Below are positions 7,065 through 14,700 of a DNA stretch of 16,089 nucleotides, piece by piece. The number at the start of each line of letters is the position of its first letter. The first letter of the stretch is position 1. The notes beneath the pieces are model-generated. The model made no database searches. It saw only the letters and a list, made by a program, of their open reading frames with translations, and was not told the origin of the DNA. Both the position numbers and the translations under genes were made by a program. The DNA is from DATKSS01 sp049582065 (GTDB lineage Bacteria; Chloroflexota; Dormibacteria; Dormibacterales; Dormibacteraceae): NCBI GenBank assembly GCA_049582065.1, contig JBAUTF010000129.1:1-16089 (forward strand). Direction: 5' to 3'.

Positions 7065-8877
7065 TTCCGGTCAGCTTCTCCAGCCGGTCGACCATCGAGG
7101 CCAGTGTGGCGAATGCGGCCTCGACCGGCTCCCTGCTTGTCATGTCCACTCCGGCCATCCGCAGCCCGTCCATCGGATACATCGAGCCGGCGCTCTTCAA
7201 GAAGGCGAGATATGACTCGACCGCCCTCGGATCGCCGTCCGCTACGCGTCCCACGAGGTGGTCGGCCGCCGCGATCCCGGTGGCATATTGATAGACGTAG
7301 AAGTTGCTGTAGAGATGTGTGTGGAACTGCGCCCACGTCGAGCCGATACGTTCCCGGTCGCGCGACCCGACCTCGACCTCCGAGCCGTAGACCTCGAGCA
7401 TGAGGTCCGCCATCAGGTTGTTGAGGTAGTCGGCGGTAATGGCGCCGCCCCGCTCGGCCCGCTCGTGCACCTCGAGCTCAAGACGTGCCAGCGACGGCAT
7501 GATGAAGAAGTAGCGGTAGAAGTTGGACATTGCCTCTTCGATGACCGCAATCTGGAAGGCAGGGTCGGTCCTGGTGGCGAGCAGGTGCCGGCGAGTGAGG
7601 GCCTGGTGCATGTTGGATGCCACCTCGGCCTGGAAAAGCCCGTAGTTCGAGTAGATGAACGGCTGCGTGTGCCGGGCGTAATGAGAATGCATCGAGTGCC
7701 CGAGCTCGTGCGCGAGGGTGCTCATCGAGTAGATGTCGTCGTTGTAGCTCATGAAGATGAACGGCCTCGTGTCCATCACCCCGGACGAGAACGCGCCCAT
7801 GCGCTTGCCCTGGTTGGGATAAATGTCGGCCCATCGTTCCTCGTGGGCGCCCCGGCGCAGGATGCGGACGTACTCGTCGCCCAGGGGGGCCACGCCTTCC
7901 GCGATCCAATCCACGGCCTGGTCGTAGGGGACCGTCAGGGTCGATGGGCCGATTTGGGCGCGGGTGTCGTACGGCTTCAACGTGTCGAGGCCCAGGGCCT
8001 GCCGCCGGACGCGCCAGTACCGGTGCCACGTGCCGACGTTCTCACGGAACGTGCGGATGACGTTGTGGAAGACGTCGGTCGGGATGTGAGCCGGTTCCAA
8101 CGCCGCCTCGAGCGATGACGCATAGCCCCGCGCCCGAGCAAAGAAGACGTCGCGCTTGACGCCCCCGGCCAGGCTCGCTGCCATGGCATGCTGCATCGAC
8201 AGGTGCGCGTCGGCGTAGCTCTCGAACGCAGTCCGGCGCACCTCGCGGTCGGGGTTCGTCAGCAACGCGGCGATGGTGCCCTGCGCGACCTCGTGCTGCC
8301 GGCCGCGGGCGGCCGTCGCGGGCGCGAACTTCAGGTCCGTGTTCGCCAGCACGCTGTGCACGGATAGAGCGGTCGCCAACGGATCCGAAACCTGGGTGAG
8401 GAGCTGCTCCACCTCCGCGCTCCGGATGCGCCTCTGCAGCTTCTCGACGCGGTCGAAGTAATGGCTGAGGTGCGACAGCCTAGGCGACTGGCCGACCCAA
8501 CCTCGAAGTTTGGGAATTCCTAACGCGATCATCTCGGGCAGCGCGAATGCGGTTGCCGCGCCGAGCTGAGCCGCCACCGAGCGCGCCCGGTCGGCCCGTC
8601 CGGCGGCGGCCTGGTCGCCCACGTCGACCGAGTACGCCATCGTCGTGTAAACCATCAGCTTGCCCATCAGCCGGTGCACGCGTTCCGAGGCGTCGAACCA
8701 GTCGGCCAGGGCATCCGGCGAATCGCCAAGGTGGCCTTTGAATTCGCCCAGGTCGGGCAGCCGGGCCAGGATCGTCTCGACCGCCTGTTCCCAGTCGGCC
8801 TCGGTGGGGAAGACGCTCTCCCTGTCCCACGTGAATCGCGTGTCCACCTCGGAACGCGCCGGCAGCGCTCTCGCCAC
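7051..8877 (-). CDS. pepF: Oligoendopeptidase F, M3 family zinc metallopeptidase
   Basis: A 608-residue cytosolic oligopeptidase that cuts short peptides. Seen: a helical PepF-type N-terminal domain (about 20-200), then the catalytic part with GAFSSGVMDTRPFIFMSYN (361-379), the zinc motif HELGH (390-394) followed by SMHSHYA, and the third zinc ligand E418 in FQAEVASNMHQ. The length fits the PepF/M3B group (about 600). The start is GTG at 8877; no ribosome site is visible, and TACGCT lies 8 nt upstream on the minus strand. It is divergent from the hydrolase gene with a 34-bp gap and convergent with the GNAT gene, overlapping it by 14 nt. The text EVASNMHQAL differs from the EIASTFNE wording common in Firmicutes PepF but keeps the ligand. 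Confidence 0.95.
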   Translation of the reverse strand: MARALPARSEVDTRFTWDRESVFPTEADWEQAVETILARLPDLGEFKGHLGDSPDALADWFDASERVHRLMGKLMVYTTMAYSVDVGDQAAAGRADRARSVAAQLGAATAFALPEMIALGIPKLRGWVGQSPRLSHLSHYFDRVEKLQRRIRSAEVEQLLTQVSDPLATALSVHSVLANTDLKFAPATAARGRQHEVAQGTIAALLTNPDREVRRTAFESYADAHLSMQHAMAASLAGGVKRDVFFARARGYASSLEAALEPAHIPTDVFHNVIRTFRENVGTWHRYWRVRRQALGLDTLKPYDTRAQIGPSTLTVPYDQAVDWIAEGVAPLGDEYVRILRRGAHEERWADIYPNQGKRMGAFSSGVMDTRPFIFMSYNDDIYSMSTLAHELGHSMHSHYARHTQPFIYSNYGLFQAEVASNMHQALTRRHLLATRTDPAFQIAVIEEAMSNFYRYFFIMPSLARLELEVHERAERGGAITADYLNNLMADLMLEVYGSEVEVGSRDRERIGSTWAQFHTHLYSNFYVYQYATGIAAADHLVGRVADGDPRAVESYLAFLKSAGSMYPMDGLRMAGVDMTSREPVEAAFATLASMVDRLEKLTGTSRD

Positions 8878-8885
8878 GGTTGCTA

Positions 8886-8891
8886 AGCGTA
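8886..8891 (-). promoter_or_regulatory. Candidate -10 box of pepF
   Basis: On the minus strand TACGCT (TAnnnT form) lies 8 nt before the GTG at 8877. It would give a leaderless or near-leaderless transcript. The spacing is looser than for the three N6 sites in this window, so support is weaker. Confidence 0.3.
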
Positions 8892-8899
8892 ATGGCAGC

Positions 8900-8905
8900 T
8901 AGCAT
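8900..8905 (+). promoter_or_regulatory. Candidate leaderless -10 box of the alpha/beta-hydrolase gene
   Basis: TAGCAT fits TAnnnT and is followed by exactly 6 nt and then the GTG at 8912. It sits in the 34-bp gap between divergent genes, where no Shine-Dalgarno site is seen for either. The -35 region would fall at the start of pepF; CGGTTG there is a poor match. Confidence 0.5.
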
Positions 8906-8911
8906 GGGCAC

Positions 8912-9796
8912 GTGCCTCGCGCCACGGCCAACCGGATCGAGATCGAGTATGAAATGTTCGGCGACCCGGCCGGGCCGCCTGTGCTGCTGGTCATGGGCCT
9001 TGGCGCCCAGATGATCAGCTGGAACGACGAGTTCTGCGTGCTGCTGGCCGGGCGTGGGTTCCACGTCGTCCGCTTCGACAACCGCGACTGCGGGCTGTCG
9101 ACCTGGATGGACGAAGCAGGCCCCGCCGACATCGCAGGCGCGCTCAGCGGAGAGGCCGCCCCCGCATACACGCTCGACGACATGGCCGCCGATGCGGTAG
9201 GGCTGCTCGATGCGCTCGGCGTCGGCGCCGCGCACGTGGTGGGCGCGTCGATGGGCGGATTCATCGCGCAGGTGATCGCGATCAACCATCCAGACCGCGT
9301 CCTCACCCTGACCTCGATCATGTCGGGCCCGGCGCACCATGAATCCGTGTCGCCGACCCCCGAGGCCACCGCAGTGCTCTTCGTCCCGCCGGCGGCGACA
9401 CGAGAGGAACGCATCACCCAGGAGATGTGGATCCGCAAGGTCCTGATGGGACCCGCGGACCCTTTTGACGAGGGTGCCGAAAGGGCACGGGCCGAGAGGG
9501 CGATCGACCGGGCGTACCACCCCGCCGGCACGGGGCGCCAGTTCGCGGCAGTCCTGGCCTCTCAGCCTCGGCTGGAACGCCTGAAGGGCGTCTCGGTTCC
9601 GACTCTGGTCATCCACGGTCTCGCCGACATCCTCATCCCGGTCGAGAACGGCCGGGCAGTGGCTGCAGCCATACCCGGGTCGCGCCTGGTGGAGATCGAA
9701 GGCATGGGCCATGACCTGCCCCAACGGGTGTGGTCGCAGCTGCTCGATGAAATCGTGGCGCTGTCCGAGCGCGCCGGCACGCTGCAGCTGAGCTGA
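8912..9796 (+). CDS. Alpha/beta-fold hydrolase
   Basis: A 294-residue cytosolic serine hydrolase or esterase. Seen: the oxyanion region LLVMGLGAQM (25-34), the conserved FDNRDCGLST (55-64), the nucleophile elbow GASMGG with S113, catalytic Asp D239 in HGLADILIP and catalytic His H267 in GMGHDLP. The pattern with DNRDxGxS and a long cap region (about 137-215) resembles the group often named RdmC-like methylesterases or general alpha/beta hydrolases. The substrate is unknown. The start is GTG at 8912, with a -10-like box 6 nt upstream and no ribosome site. ccdA begins 5 nt after its stop, so the two are likely co-transcribed, although no functional link is obvious. Confidence 0.93.
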   Translation: MPRATANRIEIEYEMFGDPAGPPVLLVMGLGAQMISWNDEFCVLLAGRGFHVVRFDNRDCGLSTWMDEAGPADIAGALSGEAAPAYTLDDMAADAVGLLDALGVGAAHVVGASMGGFIAQVIAINHPDRVLTLTSIMSGPAHHESVSPTPEATAVLFVPPAATREERITQEMWIRKVLMGPADPFDEGAERARAERAIDRAYHPAGTGRQFAAVLASQPRLERLKGVSVPTLVIHGLADILIPVENGRAVAAAIPGSRLVEIEGMGHDLPQRVWSQLLDEIVALSERAGTLQLS

Positions 9797-9801
9797 TCGA
9801 C

Positions 9802-10674
9802 ATGTCGGGCGTCTTTCTCGCTGCCGGCGCAAGCAGCCTGGACGGGATCAGCCCTGCGCTGGCGGTGCTGGCAGGCCTGGTGTCGTTCGTCTCGCCATGC
9901 GTGCTCCCCCTCGTGCCCGCCTACCTCGCGTACCTCGGAGCGCGAGCGGCTCAGCCCGTCGTTGTAGGTGGCCATCAGGATCCTCCCGACGGGTGGGGAG
10001 GTGGCGCTTCCCCGCTTGCGGGGACCCAGCGCGTCCAGCGCGGGGTAGGTGCCCGCAGGGCCGGATGGGGAGGAGCAACAATCAATTCCGTCTCACTGCC
10101 GGTCGCGGCCGCGGGCGTCGGCTTCGTGGCCGGCCTGTCGCTTGTCTTCATCCTCTTCTTCTACGCGTTCTCGCTGGTCGTGCAGCCCGTTCGCGCGTTC
10201 GTCCCGGTCGTGGCCGGGATCTTCGTGATCGCGCTGGCGCTGCACGTCGCGGGCCTCATCCGACTCCCTTTCCTGTCGGGCGAGTACCGCGTGATGAAGA
10301 GGGCGCCGCAGGGGGGCGGGGTCGCGGGCGGCTTCGTCCTGGGCATGGGATTCGCGAGCGGATGGACGCCGTGCATCGGCGTAACGCTCAGCGCGGTGCT
10401 GAGCTCGGCCGTGACCGCCGGCACGACCGCGCAGGGACTCGGCCTGATGGTCGCCTATTGCCTCGGTCTCGGGCTTCCGTTCATCGCCCTCGCCTTCGCG
10501 CTCGAGAGCGCCAAGCCTTTGGTGCGGCTGGTCAACCAGCACCGCCGCGCGATCGACCTCGCGTCGGCGGCCGTGCTGATGGTGATGGGCGTGCTGCTGC
10601 TGACCAACAAATTGACCGTGCTCTCGGCGGGAATCTCCCAGCTCGTTCCGTCGTGGCCCTCGCCGACCCTCTAG
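9802..10674 (+). CDS. ccdA: Cytochrome c biogenesis protein CcdA (DsbD-like thiol-disulfide transporter)
   Basis: A 290-residue inner-membrane protein that passes reducing equivalents from cytosolic thioredoxin to extracytoplasmic thiols. Seen: helix 1 with FVSPCVLPLVPAYLAYL (29-45, C33), helix 2 GFVAGLSLVFILFF (107-120), helix 3 FVPVVAGIFVIALALHVAG, helix 4 with GMGFASGWTPCIG (181-193, C191), and two further hydrophobic helices (about 211-235 and 250-268). The redox cysteines C33 and C191 are in the expected places. Length is above the usual 230-250 because residues about 52-94 form a Gly/Arg-rich loop from repeat-like DNA. Near-coupled to the hydrolase gene (5-nt gap), it has no thioredoxin-like or ResB/CcsA partner in view. 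Its stop shares CTAG with the stop of the convergent gene. Confidence 0.9.
   Translation: MSGVFLAAGASSLDGISPALAVLAGLVSFVSPCVLPLVPAYLAYLGARAAQPVVVGGHQDPPDGWGGGASPLAGTQRVQRGVGARRAGWGGATINSVSLPVAAAGVGFVAGLSLVFILFFYAFSLVVQPVRAFVPVVAGIFVIALALHVAGLIRLPFLSGEYRVMKRAPQGGGVAGGFVLGMGFASGWTPCIGVTLSAVLSSAVTAGTTAQGLGLMVAYCLGLGLPFIALAFALESAKPLVRLVNQHRRAIDLASAAVLMVMGVLLLTNKLTVLSAGISQLVPSWPSPTL
9982..10073. repeat. GC-rich repeat-laden segment inside ccdA loop 1
   Basis: A dense patch of short repeats. There is an inverted pair CCTCCC/GGGAGG (9982-9987 with 9996-10001), a near-perfect hairpin CCCCGC-TT-GCGGGG (10010-10023), tandem CCAGCGCG (10026-10033 and 10035-10042), and direct copies of GGGGAGG (9995-10001 and 10067-10073). 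It is in frame and encodes Gly/Arg/Pro-rich text unlike CcdA. It looks like a small dispersed repeat that inserted without breaking the gene; that is inference from composition and position. Confidence 0.55.
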
Positions 10675-11636
10675 AGGTCGAAGTAGCCACGCCGGCTGAA
10701 GACCAGGGGCGCGATGCCTTCCCGGTGCTGACCCTCGGTGACGAGGCCGATCAGCACCCAGTGGTCGCCGCCCTCGATGGTGTCGCGCAGCGTGCAGACC
10801 GCATATGCCGCGGCGTCGTCCTCGAGGATCGGGCCGCCGATCGGGCTCGAAGGCTTCCGCCATCTCAGGGAGTCGAACTTGTCGGTCGCCTTGGTCGCCA
10901 TCTGCCGTGCCAGCCGCTCGCGGCCCGCGGCCAGGATGTTGGCGGTGAAGCCGCCTGTCTTCTGCACCGCCGGAAGCGTGTTCGATGACTTGTCGATGCA
11001 CGCCAGGGCCAGGGGCGGCTCCAGGGACACGGCGCAAAAAGCGCTGACCGTGAGCCCGCGCGGCCGTCCGTCGTCGCCGAAAGCGGTCAGCACCACGACG
11101 CCGCTGGGAAAGCTGGCCATCACCTCGCGGAACCGCTGAGGCTCGATGAGATTGCCCGTCGCCTGGGGCCGGCCGAACTTGCCTCGACCGCTGGGTGATG
11201 CCCCCCTGGCATCCTCGACGGCCGCGACCACCTTCTCGGCCGTTGCACCCAGGTCCTCGAGCACATGGGCCGCTATGCCTTCGCCTTCGATCACGAGTCC
11301 CAGCAGCATGTGGCCGGTGTCCACGGCCGGATCACCCGTCCGCCGGGCTTCAGTGAACGAAAGCTCGATCACCTGCTTCACGCGCGAGGTCGGAATGATC
11401 TGCTGGATGAGGATCCGCTCGCTGCGGCCGATCGCAAACGCGACTGCAGCCCGAACCGCCTCGAGCGTGACCCCGAGGCTGCTCAGCACACGGTATCCGG
11501 TGCCGGATCCAACTCGCAAAATGGCGATCAGGAGGTGCTCGGTCCCGATGTACGAGTGGCGGGAGACCTCCGCTTCTTCCTGGGCCAGCCTGAGAGCTTC
11601 CTTCGCGTCCTCGGCGAACGTGTCAAAGGGATACAT
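10671..11636 (-). CDS. Clp N-terminal domain fused to flavin reductase-like domain
   Basis: A 321-residue two-domain protein. Residues 1-145 are a ClpA/ClpC-type N domain with two repeats: the first (about 1-70) holds FAEDAKEALRLAQEEA and SYIGTEHLLIAIL, the second (about 77-143) holds SRVKQVIELSFTEARRTG and VDTGHMLLGLV. There is no AAA+ ATPase part. After a short Gly/Ser linker (145-162), residues 163-321 form a flavin reductase-like FMN-binding split barrel: FREVMASFPSGVVVLTA, GLTVSAFCAVSLEPPLALACI, and GDHWVLIGLV near the end. The linker is open, with no stop or frame change. The Clp N domain normally binds adaptors or substrates and the barrel binds FMN/FAD, so the fusion may tie flavin chemistry to protein quality control (inference). 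The ATG at 11636 was chosen because the family begins with YPFDTFAEDA; upstream in-frame residues are non-homologous. Confidence 0.88.
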   Translation of the reverse strand: MYPFDTFAEDAKEALRLAQEEAEVSRHSYIGTEHLLIAILRVGSGTGYRVLSSLGVTLEAVRAAVAFAIGRSERILIQQIIPTSRVKQVIELSFTEARRTGDPAVDTGHMLLGLVIEGEGIAAHVLEDLGATAEKVVAAVEDARGASPSGRGKFGRPQATGNLIEPQRFREVMASFPSGVVVLTAFGDDGRPRGLTVSAFCAVSLEPPLALACIDKSSNTLPAVQKTGGFTANILAAGRERLARQMATKATDKFDSLRWRKPSSPIGGPILEDDAAAYAVCTLRDTIEGGDHWVLIGLVTEGQHREGIAPLVFSRRGYFDL

Positions 11637-11662
11637 CTGACCGCCGTTAGTTTGGCTCGAAC

Positions 11663-11676
11663 GTGTTGACGAACAC
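11663..11676. promoter_or_regulatory. Inverted repeat in divergent promoter region (possible operator)
   Basis: GTGTT-GACG-AACAC is a perfect 5-bp inverted repeat with a 4-bp centre. It lies in the 76-bp gap between the divergent Clp_N-flavin reductase and lhr start codons, about 26 bp from the former and 36 bp from the latter. Its symmetry and place suit a regulator binding site. It is not the GAAC-N4-GTTC form of a Gram-positive LexA box. Confidence 0.35.
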
Positions 11677-11712
11677 TTGTTTGTGGCACTGGAACCGATC
11701 AAACTGTCTTGC

Positions 11713-14700
11713 GTGGGGAACTCGCTCGACCTCTTCGGGCCGGCCACTCGCGAGTGGTTTCGGGCCGCTTTCGCGGAGCCGACGGACGTCCAGGAACGGG
11801 GCTGGCGGGAGGTCGCGGCCGGGCGCCACGTGCTCATGGCGGCGCCCACCGGGAGCGGCAAGACCCTGGCCGCATTCCTCTGGTGCATCGACCGCCTGAC
11901 CACCGAGCCGGCGCCGCCGGAGGCGGAGCGCTGTCGCGTCCTCTATGTTTCGCCGCTGAAGGCGCTCGCCCACGACGTCGACCGCAACCTAAGATCGCCC
12001 CTGATCGGCATCCGGCACCAGATGGACACGCTTGGCCTGAAAGCGCCGGAGATCTCGGTCGCCATCCGCACCGGCGACACGCCGGCGGACGTGCGTCGCT
12101 CGATGGAGCGCCATCCGCCCGACATCCTCATCACCACCCCGGAGTCGCTGTTCCTCGTGCTCACGAGCGCGGCTCGCAAGATCCTCGCCTCGGTCAGGTG
12201 GTTGATCGTGGACGAGATCCACTCCGTCGCCGCCACCAAGCGGGGCAGCCACCTGGCGCTGAGCCTCGAGCGGCTCTGCGCCATCACCAGGGTCGAGCCG
12301 CAGCGAATCGGCCTTTCCGCGACGCAAAGGCCGCTCGAGGAGGTGGGCCGGTTCTTGGGGGGGACCGACCGAGAGGTCGCAATCGTCGACGCGGGCCGAA
12401 TGAAGACGATGGAGGTCACGGTCGAGGTCCCGGTCGAGGACATGGCGCGCCTCAGTGTCGAGGATGAGCACGGCCAGATCGCCAACAGCATCTGGCCGGC
12501 CATCTATCCGCGCCTGCTCCAGCTCATCCAGGAGCACAGGTCGACCATCGTGTTCGTGAACTCCCGCCGGCTTGCCGAGCGGATCGCGGCCCGCGTCAAC
12601 GAGCTGGCGGGGGAGGAGCTGGTGCGCGCGCATCACGGCTCGATCGCCCGCGAGCAGCGCCTCCTCATCGAAGACCAGCTGAAGGCGGGCGTGGTGCGGG
12701 GCCTGGTCGCTACCTCCACCCTCGAGCTCGGCATTGACATGGGCTCGGTCGACCTCGTCCTGCAGATCGAGGCGCCCCCGAGCGTGGCGGCGGGAATCCA
12801 GCGCGTCGGCCGGGCCGGCCACTCGGTCGGCGAGATATCGCGCGGGGTCGTGATCCCGAAGTTCCGCGGCGACCTGCTCGAGTCGGCAGCCGTGGTCGAG
12901 GGGATGCTCGACGGTCGCATCGAGTCGACCGTGGTGCCGCGTAAGCCCCTCGACGTTCTGGCTCAGCAGGTGGTCGCGATGTGCGCGATGGACGAATGGG
13001 ATGTCGACGAGCTCGGCCGGGTCATTCGGCGCGCCTACCCATACAGCGACCTGGGCCCCCGTGCTTTCGAGTCCGTGCTCGACATGCTCAGCGGACGCTA
13101 TCCGTCCGACCAGTTCGTGGAGCTGCGCCCACGGATCGTCTGGGATCGCGTTGCCGGCAAGGTGCGCGGGCGCGCGGGCGCCCAGCGCCTGGCGGTGACC
13201 AACGCCGGCACGATCCCCGACCGGGGGCTGTACTCGGTGAACCTGCTGGAGGACGGCCGGCGCGTGGGTGAGCTCGACGAGGAGATGGTCTACGAGACGC
13301 GCGTGGGGGAGACGTTCGTTCTCGGCGCGTCCACGTGGAGGATCGCCGAGATCACGCCCTCGCAGGTTCTGGTCACGCCGGCGCCCGGCGAGCCAGGCAA
13401 GATCGCGTTCTGGAAGGCGGACGCGCCGAGCCGGCCGGTTGAGCTCGGCGCGGCGCTGGGCAAGATGGTCAGAGAGCTGCGTGCGCTCGATTCCGATGCT
13501 GCGGCGACCAGGCTGCGCGACCGGGCCGGTTTCGACGACCTCGCGATCAAGAATCTGCTCGCCTATCTCGACGACCAGGCCTCAGCGACCGGCGCAGTCC
13601 CCGACGACCGGACCATCGTTGTGGAGCGGTTTCGAGATGAGGTCGGCGACTGGCGGGTCTGCCTTCTCACGCCTTTTGGAGGCAGGGTGCACGCCCCGCT
13701 CGCGCTGGCCCTCGAGGCGCGCCTGCGGGAGAAGCTGGGAGTCGATGTACGTGCGCTGTGGACGGATGACGGGATTGCAATGCACCTGCCAGAGGTCGAG
13801 TCGCCACCATCTCTCGAGGAGCTGATCCTCGACCCGGAGGACGTGCAATCGCTGGTCTCGGCTCAGCTGCCTGGATCGGCCCTGTTCGCCGCCCGTTTCA
13901 GAGAGAACGCCGCGCGGTCGCTACTCCTGCCGCGACGCCGGCCCGGCCAGCGCACACCCTTGTGGCAGCAGCGCATGCGGAGCGCGGGCCTCCTTCAGGT
14001 GGCGGGGCAGTACCCGGACTTCCCAATCCTGGCGGAGACGTGGCGCGAGGTCATGAGCGACCACTTCGACATGCCGGCGCTCACCGCGCTGTTGCGCTCG
14101 ATCCGGTCACGCGAGGTGCGAGTGGTCGCCGTGGACACCGAGCGAGCTTCCCCTTTCGCCTCATCGCTGCTGTTCTCGTACGTGGGCGAGTTCATGTACG
14201 AGGGCGACGCTCCTCTCGCCGAGCGCCGAGCCCTGGCACTGACGCTCGACCGCGAGCTGCTGGCCGAGCTCCTTGGCACCGAGGACCTCCGTGAGCTTCT
14301 CGACCTGGAGGCGATCGCCGCGGTTGAGCTGGAGCTCCAGGGCCTTCTGCCGGAACGTTTCCCTCGGGACGTGGACGAGGCGCACGACCTGCTCGTGAGG
14401 CTCGGCGACCTGTCGATCGAGGAGGCCGGCGCGCGCGGCATCCCGGAGGAATGGCTGATCGGGCTGCAACGAGAGCGCCGGGCGGTCTCGATCCGCCTGG
14501 CAGGCGAGACGCGATTCATCGCCGCCGAGGACGCGGGTCGCTATCGCGAAGCACTCGGGGCAAGCCTTCCCATCGGCCTGCCGGATGTCTTCTTGGACCC
14601 AGGCTCGGAACCGTTCGAGGCGCTGGTCCGACGGTGGGCGCGCACGCACGTGCCCTTCGTTACGGCTGAGCCGGCCGAGCGATGGGCGCTGCCGGCGCCC

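Noticed and set aside
8480..9832. A 450-codon - strand frame across the hydrolase gene and the pepF start
   Set aside because: It would cover two well-supported genes and reads as low-complexity Arg/His/Gly text with no motif.
10664..10680. A hairpin CGACC/GGTCG with 7-nt loop over the shared ccdA and Clp_N-fusion stops, as a bidirectional terminator
   Set aside because: The stem is only 5 bp and there is no T-run on either strand, so it does not meet intrinsic terminator form.
11658..11671. A possible LexA/SOS box (CGAAC followed by TGACG) near lhr
   Set aside because: The right half does not match GTTCG; only the left half fits, so an SOS operator is not supported.
11637..11903. An 89-codon upstream extension of the Clp_N fusion protein
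   Set aside because: It would overlap the first 190 nt of lhr, has no Clp_N similarity, and the family start (YPFDTFAEDA) follows directly after the ATG at 11636.
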